From positions 1-64,000 of the forward strand of contig NZ_JACHHB010000007.1 in NCBI RefSeq assembly GCF_014202575.1: a stretch of DNA of 64,000 nucleotides, in the 5' to 3' direction. The notes beneath the pieces are model-generated. The model saw only the letters and a list, made by a program, of their open reading frames with translations, was not told the origin of the DNA and searched no databases. Origin of the DNA: Texcoconibacillus texcoconensis. GTDB taxonomy: Bacteria; Bacillota; Bacilli; Bacillales; Salisediminibacteriaceae. Every line of letters begins with the position of its first letter. Position 1 is the first letter of the stretch. This document shows positions 8,150 to 18,270 of the stretch, piece by piece. A program made the position numbers and the translations under genes.

Positions 8150-9313
8150 ATGCCTGCTGATTGGAAAGCGGCGTGGGATATCATCGTCGAGTTAGAAAAC
8201 CATGGCTTTTCGAGCTTTATCGTTGGGGGAGCGGTTCGGGATTACGTGTTAGATAAGCCTCCAGGAGATATTGATATTGCGACTACGGCGAGGGTAGAAG
8301 ATGTACAACATATCTTCCCTCATGTCGTAGATGTCGGTGTCGACCACGGAACAGTACTTGTGCCTACGACAAGTGATGTGATTGAGGTGACCCAATTTCG
8401 AGGGGAAGTAAACCTCAACGATGTCGATAGATCATTGCGGGAAGATTTGGCACGAAGAGATTTCACATTGAATGCGATGGCTTTAACGAAGTCAGGGGAG
8501 ATCATTGACCCATTTGGTGGTAAGGATGATTTACAGAGGCGAGTGTTACGTGCGGTTGAAAATCCAAGTGACCGATTTGAAGAAGATCCGTTAAGACTTT
8601 TACGAGCATTGCGCTTTGCGCATCAATATCAGCTATCGATTGATCAGGACACAGAACGTGCTGTATATACATATTCGGAAAACATCCAAGAGGTAGCTGT
8701 AGAAAGAATCGCAAATGAACTTGAAAAAATGACCCAATCTTCTTTGACTTATCAATCTATGATGGCCCTGTTATCATCTCCAGTCATGCAAGCGCTCGAA
8801 GGATTGAAAGTGAAGGAACTGTACGAAAAGTTGAAACAAAACCGCGTCCATTTCGTTGTTGATTCTTCGTTACTGCTATGGTCACTTCTTAGTTTTGATT
8901 GGAACAATGAGACTTCGGCACGAGAAGTTTTAGGGACGTTTAAACGATCTAAAGCTTTGCGTAAAGATGTGCGTGAGATCCATGACATAGCGCTACAAAC
9001 GAGAAGGGAAGGTTGGTCCAGTTGGTTGCTTTATCAGTTAGGTAAAGAGCGTCTGGAAGCAAGTGAGGTCATTCGAGCGCTTATAGATCACAACCAACCA
9101 AATGTCGCTCTATTACATGACCGCTTTTGTAAGTTACCGATTCAGAATAAGAAAGAACTTGCGGTCAACGGAAAGATGTTAATTGAAAAGTTGTCGATAG
9201 ATCATCGCTCAGAAATTGGCGATGGGTTGCGTCGGATTGAAAAGGCTGTCGTAAGCGGTGAAGTTGTTAACCAAAAAGAAGCGATCTATGAATGGTTGAA
9301 AGGAGGGAAATGA
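8150..9313 (+). CDS. cca: CCA tRNA nucleotidyltransferase
   Basis: A 387-residue class II CCA-adding enzyme that repairs or builds the 3' CCA end of tRNAs. The nucleotidyltransferase core is clear: GGAVRD at residues 26-31, the catalytic DID at 40-42, then RREDLARRDFTLNAMA-type and EDPLRLLRALRFA motifs. The start at ATG 8150 is taken because AAAGGGAG precedes it and family proteins begin close to this point; an in-frame upstream extension overlapping bshA lacks homology to the family. It lies about 140 bases after bshA and directly before birA, as in B. subtilis. Confidence 0.94.
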   Translation: MPADWKAAWDIIVELENHGFSSFIVGGAVRDYVLDKPPGDIDIATTARVEDVQHIFPHVVDVGVDHGTVLVPTTSDVIEVTQFRGEVNLNDVDRSLREDLARRDFTLNAMALTKSGEIIDPFGGKDDLQRRVLRAVENPSDRFEEDPLRLLRALRFAHQYQLSIDQDTERAVYTYSENIQEVAVERIANELEKMTQSSLTYQSMMALLSSPVMQALEGLKVKELYEKLKQNRVHFVVDSSLLLWSLLSFDWNNETSAREVLGTFKRSKALRKDVREIHDIALQTRREGWSSWLLYQLGKERLEASEVIRALIDHNQPNVALLHDRFCKLPIQNKKELAVNGKMLIEKLSIDHRSEIGDGLRRIEKAVVSGEVVNQKEAIYEWLKGGK

Positions 9314-9314
9314 T

Positions 9315-10289
9315 TTGAAAGCGAAATTGTTGCAGTTATTATTAACAATGAGCGATTCGTATATTTCAGGACAGGCGATTAGTGAGCAACTAGGGTGTTC
9401 GCGAACGGCGATTTGGAAGCATATCGATGCGCTAAGAAAAGAAGGGTATAAAATTGAGGCTGTTCAAAATAAAGGATATCGTCTCGTTTTTACCCCTAAC
9501 CTACTGACAGATCACTCTATTCAAGCGACACTTGCAACAGAACGTTTCGGCAAAAAGGTGATCGTAAGAGATGAAGTGACTTCGACGCAAGAATTAGCAC
9601 ACCAATTTGCGCAAGAAGGTAATGAAGAAGGGACAATAATTGTCGCTGAACAACAAACAGCGGGGAAAGGTCGTCTTGGACGTAAGTGGTACTCACCAAA
9701 AGGGACGGGTATTTGGATGAGTATCATTCTCAGGCCATCTCTAGCTATTCAAGAAGCACCGCAATTAACATTAGTTGCAGCTGTAGCGGTTGTTCGAGCG
9801 ATAAAAAACGTCACAGGTATTGAGGCATCGATAAAATGGCCGAATGATCTTTTAATCAATGATCGAAAAGTTGCTGGGATATTAACGGAAATGCAAGCAG
9901 ACCCTGATCGAATTCAATCAATCATCCTTGGTATAGGCATGAATGTTTTACAAGAAGAAGTTCCTGAAGAATTAGAAGAGATCGCAACATCTCTCTGGAA
10001 AGAAAAAGGCGTCCAAGTGGATCGTACGGCATTGTTAGCTGAGATATTAAAAGAACTAGAATGGTTTTACGATACATTTTTACAGTCAGGTTTACAATTT
10101 ATTAAACCGATGTGGGAAGCGCACGCTCGTGGAATGGGTGAGAGAATAACCGCTCGAGGAGTCAATGAGACTGTAACGGGTACAGCGCTTGGAATCACCG
10201 ATCAAGGTGTATTAAGAATTCTTGATGATAAAGGCAATGAGAGAGAGGTTTATTCTGGAGACCTAGATTTCTTTCACACAGACAGATAA
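9315..10289 (+). CDS. birA: biotin ligase and biotin operon repressor BirA
   Basis: A 324-residue bifunctional BirA. The N-terminal winged helix (about residues 18-45, ISEQLGCSRTAIWKHIDAL) binds biotin operators. The central ligase domain attaches biotin to acetyl-CoA carboxylase and pyruvate carboxylase, using the biotinyl-AMP loop GKGRLGRKW near residues 115-125, with KWPNDLL further on. The SH3-like C-terminal domain is present. Translation probably begins at TTG 9315; GGAGGG lies seven to eight bases before it and there is no suitable ATG. Only one base separates it from the cca stop, so the pair is coupled. Confidence 0.94.
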   Translation: MKAKLLQLLLTMSDSYISGQAISEQLGCSRTAIWKHIDALRKEGYKIEAVQNKGYRLVFTPNLLTDHSIQATLATERFGKKVIVRDEVTSTQELAHQFAQEGNEEGTIIVAEQQTAGKGRLGRKWYSPKGTGIWMSIILRPSLAIQEAPQLTLVAAVAVVRAIKNVTGIEASIKWPNDLLINDRKVAGILTEMQADPDRIQSIILGIGMNVLQEEVPEELEEIATSLWKEKGVQVDRTALLAEILKELEWFYDTFLQSGLQFIKPMWEAHARGMGERITARGVNETVTGTALGITDQGVLRILDDKGNEREVYSGDLDFFHTDR

Positions 10290-10613
10290 ATGTTTGTTAT
10301 ACTTGATTTAGGGCAGTATCCTTTTAGTGGAACTGTACCGTTTGGAAATCATTGACATTTGAAAAATTCTGCCTTGATCCACATTAATGGACGGGGACAG
10401 AGGGAGAAGTACTGGATGACCGTAAAGGATATAACAATCGATAGCGACCACGTTGTTGATGAATGTAAGTTGACTCGAAAAGGGTCTAGCTCCCTCCTCA
10501 TGAAGGTGAAACCAATGAGAGCTGTCCCTTTGTTTAAGAGTCAGCTTTTTTGTATTTCAGTCCATCCTCGTACTTATACACCCCTCTGAAATTAAAAGTA
10601 GAGGTGGCTAACA
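10290..10613 (+). promoter_or_regulatory. long leader of panB with potential structure
   Basis: The 324 bases before panB hold no credible gene. GGGACAG at about 10396-10402 can pair with CTGTCCC at 10522-10528, enclosing about 120 bases that contain further pairing options (gggtctagctccc). A T run at about 10549-10554 follows. This looks like a structured 5' leader rather than spacer. Known pantothenate-gene leaders include the Rfam 'pan' motif of Firmicutes; whether this is one cannot be decided by eye. Promoter boxes are not clear. Confidence 0.35.
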
Positions 10614-11483
10614 ATGAGAAAAATCGGAAAATTTAGACAAATGAAACAGAATGGAGAAAAGATTGCCATGTTAACGGCTTACGATGCGCCGAGTGCAAGA
10701 ATTGCAGAACGAGTAGGCGTCGATTTAATACTCGTTGGGGATTCAGTAGGGATGGTTATGCATGGCTATGACTCAACTTTACCAGTAACTGTCGATGATA
10801 TGATCATGCATTCGAAAGCGGTTCGGCGCGGGGCACAAGATACATTCATCGTTGCAGATTTACCGTTTATGAGCTATCACATCTCTTCTGAAAAAACAAT
10901 GGAATATGCAGCTCGTTTTATGCAAGAAGCTGGGGCTGATGCGATAAAAGTTGAAGGTGCTGATGACGTTGTTGAATCAATTCGCCGTCTTACGAATGCT
11001 GGTGTACCCGTTGTTGGCCATTTAGGTTTGACACCTCAATCCGTTGCAGTACTTGGAGGTTATCGTGTACAAGGAAAGCAATTAGAAGATGCAAAATCTT
11101 TATATGATGACGCACGTGCTATAGAAAGTGCTGGGGCTTGTATGCTTGTTTTAGAGTGTGTCCCAGATAAAATTGCTGCGATGATTGCTAAAGAACTTTC
11201 GATTCCTGTGATCGGTATTGGTGCAGGTGAAGATACAGACGGTCAAGTGCTCGTGTTTCATGATGTGATCGGATTTAATGATGGTCACATACCGAAGTTT
11301 GTACGACAATATGCAAATGTAGGCGCGGAAATAGAAAAAGGGATCACATCTTATGTTCAAGATGTGAAAGAAAAAGCTTTCCCGGCTTCTGAACATACAT
11401 TTTCAACAGACGATCACATGATGAAACAATTTTTAGCTTATGTTGAAGGAGGGGCTGAAGATGAAAACAATACAAACGATTAA
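10614..11483 (+). CDS. panB: 3-methyl-2-oxobutanoate hydroxymethyltransferase
   Basis: A 289-residue ketopantoate hydroxymethyltransferase. It transfers a hydroxymethyl group from 5,10-methylene-tetrahydrofolate to alpha-ketoisovalerate, the first committed step to pantothenate. Typical motifs are present: [10 protein letters not shown] near residue 20, [15 protein letters not shown] near 41-55, and GHLGLTPQS and IGIGAG further on. AGAGGTGG precedes the ATG. It is the first gene of the panB-panC-panD operon and overlaps panC by 23 bases. Confidence 0.96.
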   Translation: MRKIGKFRQMKQNGEKIAMLTAYDAPSARIAERVGVDLILVGDSVGMVMHGYDSTLPVTVDDMIMHSKAVRRGAQDTFIVADLPFMSYHISSEKTMEYAARFMQEAGADAIKVEGADDVVESIRRLTNAGVPVVGHLGLTPQSVAVLGGYRVQGKQLEDAKSLYDDARAIESAGACMLVLECVPDKIAAMIAKELSIPVIGIGAGEDTDGQVLVFHDVIGFNDGHIPKFVRQYANVGAEIEKGITSYVQDVKEKAFPASEHTFSTDDHMMKQFLAYVEGGAEDENNTND

Positions 11484-12348
11484 AGAATTAAAAGAAGCGA
11501 TTCATACGTGGAAAAGAGAAGGAAAAACGATCGGGTTTGTGCCTACAATGGGGGCATTCCACGAGGGCCATATCGCGCTTGTGAAAGCAGCTCGACAAGA
11601 AGCTGATATCGTCGTTTGTAGTTTGTTTGTCAACCCTCTTCAATTTGCTCCTGGAGAAGATTATGATCGCTATCCACGAACACTCGACGCTGACAAACAT
11701 ATCGCAAGTCGCGAAGGGGTGGATTTACTATTTTGTCCAACTGTAAGCGAAATGTACCCCGAACCTATGACTGTTAATATTCATGTAAAGCGCCGTGTTG
11801 ATTGTCTATGTGGAAAAGATCGACCTGGTCATTTTGATGGCGTGGCAACCGTTGTACTCAAGTTGCTACAACTGACAGAATGCGATTTTGTCTACTTTGG
11901 GTTAAAAGACGCCCAACAAGTTGCTGTCATTGAAGGGCTAGTAAATGACTTTCATTTACCACAAACGGTTCGGAGAGTAGAAACTGTTCGTGAGCAAAAT
12001 GGTCTAGCCATGAGCTCGAGAAATCGATATTTGTCGGAAAAAGAAAGGGACGAAGCAGCGGGAATTTTACGCTCTTTACAACGTGTGAAAAAGTGGGTTG
12101 AAGAAGGAGAAGTAAATCGAGACCGATTAATCGATGTTGTTCATCGTGATTTGTCAGAAAGTCTTTCAGGTACGGTTGATTACGTCGATATTCGTTCGTT
12201 TCCAGAACTTCAAACTAAGGAAACTTTACAAGGAGAAACGATCGTTGCTGCAGCTGTTTCGTACCCATCAGCCAGGTTAATAGATAATATCATCGTTCAT
12301 GTTCCGAATGAGAATGAGAAAAATAGAGGTGAGTGCCATGTATCGTGA
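11461..12348 (+). CDS. panC: pantothenate synthetase
   Basis: A 295-residue PanC that ligates pantoate and beta-alanine with ATP. The HIGH-like ATP site [10 protein letters not shown] is at residues 28-37, and the flexible loop ending in MSSRNRYLS is near residue 185. The start at ATG 11461 is preceded by AAGGAGGGG, which lies inside panB, so translation is coupled. The 3' end overlaps panD by 11 bases. Cytoplasmic homodimer in the family. Confidence 0.96.
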   Translation: MKTIQTIKELKEAIHTWKREGKTIGFVPTMGAFHEGHIALVKAARQEADIVVCSLFVNPLQFAPGEDYDRYPRTLDADKHIASREGVDLLFCPTVSEMYPEPMTVNIHVKRRVDCLCGKDRPGHFDGVATVVLKLLQLTECDFVYFGLKDAQQVAVIEGLVNDFHLPQTVRRVETVREQNGLAMSSRNRYLSEKERDEAAGILRSLQRVKKWVEEGEVNRDRLIDVVHRDLSESLSGTVDYVDIRSFPELQTKETLQGETIVAAAVSYPSARLIDNIIVHVPNENEKNRGECHVS

Positions 12349-12721
12349 AATGATGAATAGTAAGTTACATCGAGCGCGTGTAACAGAAGCAGATTTGAAT
12401 TATGTAGGAAGTATTACGATTGATGAAGAATTGTTAGAATCTGTTGATATGTATGCCAATGAAAAAGTACAAATTGTCAATAATAATAATGGAGAACGTT
12501 TTGAAACGTATATCATTCCAGGTGAGCGTGGGAGTGGTACGATTTGTTTAAATGGTGCGGCTGCACGACTCGTTCAACCTGGTGATGTCGTCATTATTAT
12601 ATCCTATGTGATGGTTGAACAATCTAAAGCCCACGAGCATCAACCAAAAGTGGCGATTTTAAATGAAAAAAACAAAATTACAGAAATGATCGGCACGGAA
12701 CCTTCATTTTCAATGTATTAA
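12338..12721 (+). CDS. panD: aspartate 1-decarboxylase proenzyme
   Basis: A 127-residue PanD, the same length as the B. subtilis protein. It decarboxylates aspartate to beta-alanine for PanC, using a pyruvoyl group made by self-cleavage. The cleavage site Gly24-Ser25 is intact in NYVGSITID, and the downstream [10 protein letters not shown] and [12 protein letters not shown] motifs are present. The start at ATG 12338 follows AGAGGTGAG and lies inside the end of panC. Confidence 0.96.
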   Translation: MYREMMNSKLHRARVTEADLNYVGSITIDEELLESVDMYANEKVQIVNNNNGERFETYIIPGERGSGTICLNGAAARLVQPGDVVIIISYVMVEQSKAHEHQPKVAILNEKNKITEMIGTEPSFSMY

Positions 12722-12787
12722 ACAAAGCCTGAATTTGATTCTATGTTCCTTGACCGATCAAATCTTACTTTCGTGCTAATCGTCGTG

Positions 12788-12793
12788 TATAAT
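12788..12793 (+). promoter_or_regulatory. possible -10 box for dinG
   Basis: Perfect TATAAT, with only a weak TTACTT 17 bases upstream. It lies 89 bases before the dinG start and after the pan operon. Confidence 0.35.
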
Positions 12794-12881
12794 ATACGAT
12801 AGTGTTTTAAAACTGTCAGTCTCGCTACGTTTTAATCGTAGCGGGACAATGGTAATGATTTGACCTCGAGGAGGAATCAAC

Positions 12882-15680
12882 ATGAACCGCTTTGCCGTCG
12901 TCGATATTGAAACGACGGGGATGTCTTATCGACAAGGTGATCGAATGATTCAAATTGGTCTTGTCATCGTAGAAGGTAGTGAGGTTGTTGATACATATTC
13001 TACGTATGTTAAACCAGAGGTTTCGATCCCACCAATGGTTGAGTCGTTAACGAATATTGACGACGAGATGGTAGATGACGCACCATCATTTTCAGCGATT
13101 GCACCTACGCTTTTACGCTATTTGGATGGTGCCTATTTCGTAGCCCATAATGTCGATTTTGATTTACCGTTTTTAAATGAAGCCCTTGAAGATCATGGGT
13201 ACTCGACGTTTGAAGGTCGTACGCTTGATACTGTGGAGTTAGCCCGCCTTGTCGACCCTACAGCTTCAGGTTATAAATTATCTGACTTAGCTGAACGTTA
13301 TGACCTAGAATTCGTTCAGCCACATCGCGCTGATGATGATGCAAATGTAACAGGGATGTTGCTCGTTAAATTACTCGAAAAGTTGCGTTCCCTTCCGCTA
13401 GTTACATTAAAACAATTGCTCGTTTACGAACCGATGCTAAAAAGTCACCTCCGTCCGTTACTTGATACATGGGTTGAGGATAAAAGCCAGGCATCACGTG
13501 AAGTTCGCTCAGATATAGAAATTTTTAATGGAATTGCTTTAAAAAGAGAACCGGATCCAGAATTGAAAGATAAGCAAGCCATTAATCATCCGTCTGCTTT
13601 CATTGATCAATTGTATGAAGAAAGCGGGCCATTGCAACAAAATGTAGAAGGTTTTGAACAACGAAGTGGGCAAAAGCGGATGATGAATGATGTGTATGAT
13701 GCGATTCAATCTCGTGCGCACGGCCTATTTGAAGTAGGAACAGGCACTGGAAAGACATTAGGTTATCTCGTTCCAGCGGCATTAACAGCTCTAGAAACTG
13801 ATCGTCCAGTTGTGATCAGTACACATACCGTTCAATTGCAAGAACAAATCATGGACAAAGAAATTTCAGTTCTAAAGAAATTGCTAAAAACGCCGCTGAC
13901 AGCCACATTGCTAAAAGGTCGCGAACATTTTATTTGCCTAAAGAAGTTTGCCAATCTCGTGGAAACATCTAGTATTGATCTTACGTATGAAGTTGCGATG
14001 TCTTTAGCTCAAATTCTCGTTTGGTTGACAGAGACTGATCACGGAGACTTAGAAGAAGTCAATCTTGTCTCTCATTCTTCCTCGTTTCTTACGATGATTC
14101 GTGGAGATGAAAGGTCGATGAGTGAACAGCAAGGTGGATGGTTTTACCGTGACTTTTATTTTCGAGCTAAAAAGCGTGCAAGACATGCAGATTTAATTAT
14201 TACGAATCATGCGGTATTACTAACAGATCTTGCGAAGAACAAATCGTTATTGCCTGCTTATGATGTCGCGATTTTGGACGAAGGACACCACCTTGAAGAG
14301 GTAGCAACGAAGCAATTTGGTTACAAACTTGACTACCATATGTTTAGTCAGCCTTTAAATCAATTAAATCACAAGCACGCACCGTGGCAAAAATTAACGA
14401 ACGCTGAACGTCTCTTAAAGATGAACACATCATCGTTTTCAAAGCTGATCCAACAAATAAAAGAAGATGGATTGCATTTGTTTCAGCAACTATCACAATT
14501 TGCTGCGAGTAAATTTTCTTATCTGAACCAAACCGGTAAGGCTTCATACACATTCCGGCAAAATGATATCGATACTCTACAGGAATCCGGTCCAGTTGTA
14601 GAAGTCGCTCATCGTGTTGAAGCTAATTTATATGATTTATTAACAACGCTCCATTCGTTCATTGCTGAGTTGGAAAATGACCAAACCATTGAAGAACGAG
14701 AATTGAATCGTATGCGTTCGATGTTACAAAGTGAATATCGCCGTCTAGAAGAAGTGCATCATTCTCTCGTTCATATTCTCCTTGAACAAGATGAAGACGC
14801 AGTGTATTGGTTAGAAGCCGAGGAAAAAGGACATGATCATGACGTGACCTTGTACCGTCAACCTTATACCGTTCGGGAACTTCTGGCTGATGAATTATTT
14901 ACGAAGAAAGATAGCGTAATTTTAACATCGGCCACGTTGGCAGTTGATGGGTCGTTTGCATATATGAGCGATCGATTAGGACTCGAAGATTTTCCAGTAA
15001 AGACAACCATGATCGAATCTCCATTTTCCTATGATCAACAAGTACGTCTCGTTGTGCCAAAATCAATGCCTAACATAAAAGATGTCGGTGACCAAGAATA
15101 TATCGATTCTGTCGTGTATCAACTTTTCCAGTTATCGCAAAGGTCGATTGGAAGAGTGCTCGTTTTGTTTACTTCGTATGATATGTTAAAGCGTACGTAT
15201 CATTTGCTAAAAGAAGTGATTGATGAACATATCCACCTCGTGGCTCAAGGTGTCCATGGTAATAGTCGCACGAAACTGACGAAAAACTTTTTGCAATTTG
15301 AACAAGCGATTTTATTAGGAACGAACAGTTTCTGGGAAGGATTAGACCTTCCTGGTGATGATTTACGTTGTCTTGTGATCGTTCGTCTTCCTTTTACACC
15401 GCCACAAAATCCGCTTTTTGCAGCCAAGGCAAAAGAAATTGAACAAAATGGTGGCAAACCGTTTTTCGACTTAGCGGTTCCAGAAGCTGTTTTACGTTTT
15501 AAACAAGGGTTTGGTCGTCTGATTCGTCATAAAGATGATCGTGGTGTTGTTATTGTGTTAGATCGACGTGTCGTTTCAACGCGATATGGGAGGAAATTTG
15601 TTCAATCACTACCAGATGTTGATATTGAAGAAAAAAACGATGATGATTTGGAAATGCTACTTGAGGGTTGGTTATACTAA
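12882..15680 (+). CDS. dinG: DinG-type helicase with N-terminal exonuclease domain
   Basis: A 932-residue protein. Residues 1-170 form a DEDD-family 3'-5' exonuclease domain, with DIETTG at 8-13 and HNVDFDLPFL further on. The rest is an XPD/DinG-like superfamily 2 helicase with Walker A GTGTGKT near residue 287, the Walker B DEGH near 466 and the motif VI block QGFGRLIRH near 876. The four cysteines that bind an iron-sulfur cluster in E. coli DinG are absent, as is usual for Firmicutes DinG, where the nuclease may be the main activity. GAGGAGG precedes the start. It is likely to have its own promoter (TATAAT at 12788-12793). Confidence 0.93.
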   Translation: MNRFAVVDIETTGMSYRQGDRMIQIGLVIVEGSEVVDTYSTYVKPEVSIPPMVESLTNIDDEMVDDAPSFSAIAPTLLRYLDGAYFVAHNVDFDLPFLNEALEDHGYSTFEGRTLDTVELARLVDPTASGYKLSDLAERYDLEFVQPHRADDDANVTGMLLVKLLEKLRSLPLVTLKQLLVYEPMLKSHLRPLLDTWVEDKSQASREVRSDIEIFNGIALKREPDPELKDKQAINHPSAFIDQLYEESGPLQQNVEGFEQRSGQKRMMNDVYDAIQSRAHGLFEVGTGTGKTLGYLVPAALTALETDRPVVISTHTVQLQEQIMDKEISVLKKLLKTPLTATLLKGREHFICLKKFANLVETSSIDLTYEVAMSLAQILVWLTETDHGDLEEVNLVSHSSSFLTMIRGDERSMSEQQGGWFYRDFYFRAKKRARHADLIITNHAVLLTDLAKNKSLLPAYDVAILDEGHHLEEVATKQFGYKLDYHMFSQPLNQLNHKHAPWQKLTNAERLLKMNTSSFSKLIQQIKEDGLHLFQQLSQFAASKFSYLNQTGKASYTFRQNDIDTLQESGPVVEVAHRVEANLYDLLTTLHSFIAELENDQTIEERELNRMRSMLQSEYRRLEEVHHSLVHILLEQDEDAVYWLEAEEKGHDHDVTLYRQPYTVRELLADELFTKKDSVILTSATLAVDGSFAYMSDRLGLEDFPVKTTMIESPFSYDQQVRLVVPKSMPNIKDVGDQEYIDSVVYQLFQLSQRSIGRVLVLFTSYDMLKRTYHLLKEVIDEHIHLVAQGVHGNSRTKLTKNFLQFEQAILLGTNSFWEGLDLPGDDLRCLVIVRLPFTPPQNPLFAAKAKEIEQNGGKPFFDLAVPEAVLRFKQGFGRLIRHKDDRGVVIVLDRRVVSTRYGRKFVQSLPDVDIEEKNDDDLEMLLEGWLY

Positions 15681-15722
15681 AAAGGTAATGTCAGATTTAG
15701 CGTATTCCCTCAAAGGAGCTTG

Positions 15723-16565
15723 ATGATTGTGAAAAAATTTTTATGTCTATTCATGCTTGGGCTATTTTTATTTTCCTCATATGTAAGTGGTGAGGAAGTG
15801 GAAGTTGACCTAAATCTAAACAATGGTGAATGCGCATTTACTTTTATGGATCTCCCATCTGGTGAATCGACAATTGTACAAAATAGCGAAGGACAAACGC
15901 TCCTAATCGATACAGGTGATAAAGATACGGAGGCGGCCTTTTCTGACCGCCTTGACATGTATCACGTCGATAAAATTGATGAACTTTTGTTAACGAGTTC
16001 GTCTCATTATCATTCTGGGAACCTTGAGTGGCTCTTTGATCATTATGATATTGACAATGTTTACCTTACAGATAAAGTTTATCAAGACGTAGAAGAATTA
16101 ATCATTGAAGAAGGAACGAATGTGTCGATTGTCGAAGAAGGAAATACGTTCGAAATGCTACCAGAAGTTCGTGCGGAAGTGCTTTATTCATTTGATCAAG
16201 GCGAAGATGGAGCTGATGGTGTCGCTTTTATGATTCATTACGGTGAACACGAATTTCTTTATTCTGTTGTCAGTGACGAAACTGTAGAAGAAATGCTCGT
16301 TGAAAAAAGAAATTTAAAGTCTGAAGTGCTCAAAGTGGCGGACTTTGCAAGTGATAAAGCGACGTCAGAGGCGTTTGTGGAAGAAGTTGACCCGCAAATC
16401 GCTGTCATTTTTAGCAATCGAAATCGCCCACCTAGTGCGAGTGTTTTAGAGCGTCTTCATGAAACATGGATCGACATTTTTCAAACGAGTCGACTTGGTT
16501 CTGTTTCACTTAAGTGTAATTATAGCGATTATGAAGTAGTAACAGTTCGAGGGGGCGACGTGTAG
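15723..16565 (+). CDS. exported metallo-beta-lactamase-fold protein, metal site degenerate
   Basis: About 280 residues with an N-terminal signal peptide or anchor (residues 3-24) and a ComEC-like metallo-beta-lactamase fold: GESTIVQNSEGQTLLIDTGD, then ELLLTSSSHYHSGNLEWLF. In active family members the motif reads HxHxDH; here the first histidine is serine and the DH pair is replaced by GN, so zinc binding and hydrolysis are doubtful. AAAGGAG lies before ATG 15723; GTG 15729 is an equally possible start. It lies about 40 bases after dinG, in the place where B. subtilis has ypmA. Function unknown. Confidence 0.65.
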   Translation: MIVKKFLCLFMLGLFLFSSYVSGEEVEVDLNLNNGECAFTFMDLPSGESTIVQNSEGQTLLIDTGDKDTEAAFSDRLDMYHVDKIDELLLTSSSHYHSGNLEWLFDHYDIDNVYLTDKVYQDVEELIIEEGTNVSIVEEGNTFEMLPEVRAEVLYSFDQGEDGADGVAFMIHYGEHEFLYSVVSDETVEEMLVEKRNLKSEVLKVADFASDKATSEAFVEEVDPQIAVIFSNRNRPPSASVLERLHETWIDIFQTSRLGSVSLKCNYSDYEVVTVRGGDV

Positions 16566-16622
16566 GTGATGAAGAAATCGTAAAATCGCTTATCAATTTG
16601 GCAAGTATTAAGGGGGGAGAGG

Positions 16623-17930
16623 ATGAAAACACGGTTTCGAAATGGACAGTTCTTAACTTCTCCTTCAGAAGGGGAATTCTTCCGAGGTGATATGATTGTT
16701 GAGGATGGTGTCATTACCTCATTTCAATCAATGGACAAGTTTAATCATAATGAGCAATCGTTGTGCGATAAAGAAGTGGACCTAGAAGGAAAATTGGTGT
16801 TGCCGGGGTTTGTTAATACCCATGGGCATTTAGGAGGGAGTCTTCTACGTGGGGTAGGAGATGATCTCCCATTAAAAGAGTGGCTTGAGACGAAAATGTG
16901 GCCTAATGAGGCACGATTAACACAAGAAGATATTCAGCTTGGTGCAAAAGTGGCTATTGCTGAAATGATTAAATCGGGTACGACGACTTTTGTCGATATG
17001 TACCACTTACATATGCATGATGTTTGCGGTATCGTTGAAAAAACAGGGATTCGTGCAGCATTGGGGCGAGGGATGATCGGGCTTTGTTCCAAAGAGGAGC
17101 AAGAAATGAAGTTACAAGCAGCGATTGAATTGTATGAGAGGTGGCATAAAAAGGACGACGATCGGATTCGTATTTTACTTATGCCCCATTCCCCTTATAC
17201 ATGTCCTCCTGAGTTTTTGAAACGAATTGTTGAAGAGGCACGTAAACGTGGGATCATGCTCCATACACATTTAAGTGAAACGCGAGCTGAAGTTACTGAG
17301 CATGTCGAAAAATATGGTCAAACACCCGCTATGCACCTTGATGAATTAGGCTTTTTTGAACAACCGACACTTGCAGCTCATGGTGTACATTTGACAGACA
17401 GTGAACAACAATTATTAGCAGATCGTCAAGTTTCACTCTCGCACAATCCGGTAAGTAATGCTAAGCTAGGATCAGGGATTGCACCTATTCGTAAGCTTAT
17501 GGATGCAGGTGTTATCGTTTCTCTAGGCACTGATTCAGTTGCTTCTAATAATAACCTCGATATGTTGGAGGAATTACGTTTTGCTAATTTACTACAAAAG
17601 GCTTATCATGAGAAGGCAACGGAATTGACGGCGGGTGAAGCCTTAGCAATGGCGACAGAAAATGGCGGGAAGGCTTTGCAATGGAATGTTGGCCGATTAC
17701 AGCCTGGGATGAAGGCAGATTTTATCACGATGTCGACGAATACAACGCGCCATGCACCTGCATTTTCTGAGCGACTCATTTCGCACATTGTCTATTCGAG
17801 TCAAAGTGCAGATATTCTTGATACGTATGTAGCAGGGGAGCCTCTCATGCGTGATCGAAAGCTATTGACAATTGATGAGGAAGCTGTTTTGAAAGCAATT
17901 CATGCAATGAAAGAAAAAACACCTGATTGA
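16623..17930 (+). CDS. MtaD-like amidohydrolase (methylthioadenosine/S-adenosylhomocysteine deaminase family)
   Basis: A 435-residue amidohydrolase-superfamily protein. The HxH metal motif is at residues 67-69 (NTHGHLGG), HTHLSET near 214-220, a histidine in AAHGVHL, and the catalytic aspartate in GTDSVASNN near 300. Family members deaminate S-adenosylhomocysteine, methylthioadenosine or related adenosine compounds. AGGGGGGAGAGG precedes the ATG. It is not part of the B. subtilis gene order here, which places ypmA-ypmB straight after dinG. The exact substrate cannot be read from sequence. Confidence 0.8.
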   Translation: MKTRFRNGQFLTSPSEGEFFRGDMIVEDGVITSFQSMDKFNHNEQSLCDKEVDLEGKLVLPGFVNTHGHLGGSLLRGVGDDLPLKEWLETKMWPNEARLTQEDIQLGAKVAIAEMIKSGTTTFVDMYHLHMHDVCGIVEKTGIRAALGRGMIGLCSKEEQEMKLQAAIELYERWHKKDDDRIRILLMPHSPYTCPPEFLKRIVEEARKRGIMLHTHLSETRAEVTEHVEKYGQTPAMHLDELGFFEQPTLAAHGVHLTDSEQQLLADRQVSLSHNPVSNAKLGSGIAPIRKLMDAGVIVSLGTDSVASNNNLDMLEELRFANLLQKAYHEKATELTAGEALAMATENGGKALQWNVGRLQPGMKADFITMSTNTTRHAPAFSERLISHIVYSSQSADILDTYVAGEPLMRDRKLLTIDEEAVLKAIHAMKEKTPD

Positions 17931-18270
17931 TATCAGGTGCATAGAGGTGTAGGTAGGTTTTGTATTTTTATCGCAAATAGATGCCTTCGTTTTATATTTT
18001 GTAGTGATACAGTAGGCATCGAGTACATTTTCTTCTCCGCGATATTTGTAGTTTGTCTCAATTTGTATTTCATTATCACAGCAAATTCGCATCTGTAAAA
18101 ATGTACATAAAGGTGAGGAACTTGACTGAAAACGTCGTGGAGAGAAACAGGGCGTAGGCGTTCGTTAAAAGAGTGTAGCTACGACGATAAAAAAGCTGCC
18201 CCACACGCTAATTGAGTATGGAAAATGTCTGTTTTTGTTCATTTTTGATGAAACATAAGTAGGTGAAATG
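17931..18270. other. intergenic stretch without a clear gene
   Basis: About 340 bases. CACCTGATtgatATCAGGTG at 17920-17939 forms a perfect short hairpin at the end of the deaminase gene, but no T run follows. A minus-strand frame reaching 18092 has no ribosome binding site. Nothing else is recognised. Confidence 0.35.

Noticed and set aside
10359-10589. 76-codon frame before panB
   Set aside because: No ribosome site and it lies across the potential RNA structure; composition is not protein-like.
17862-18092. Minus-strand 76-codon frame after the deaminase gene, considered as a ypmA equivalent
   Set aside because: No ribosome site, overlaps the deaminase end, and does not resemble YpmA.
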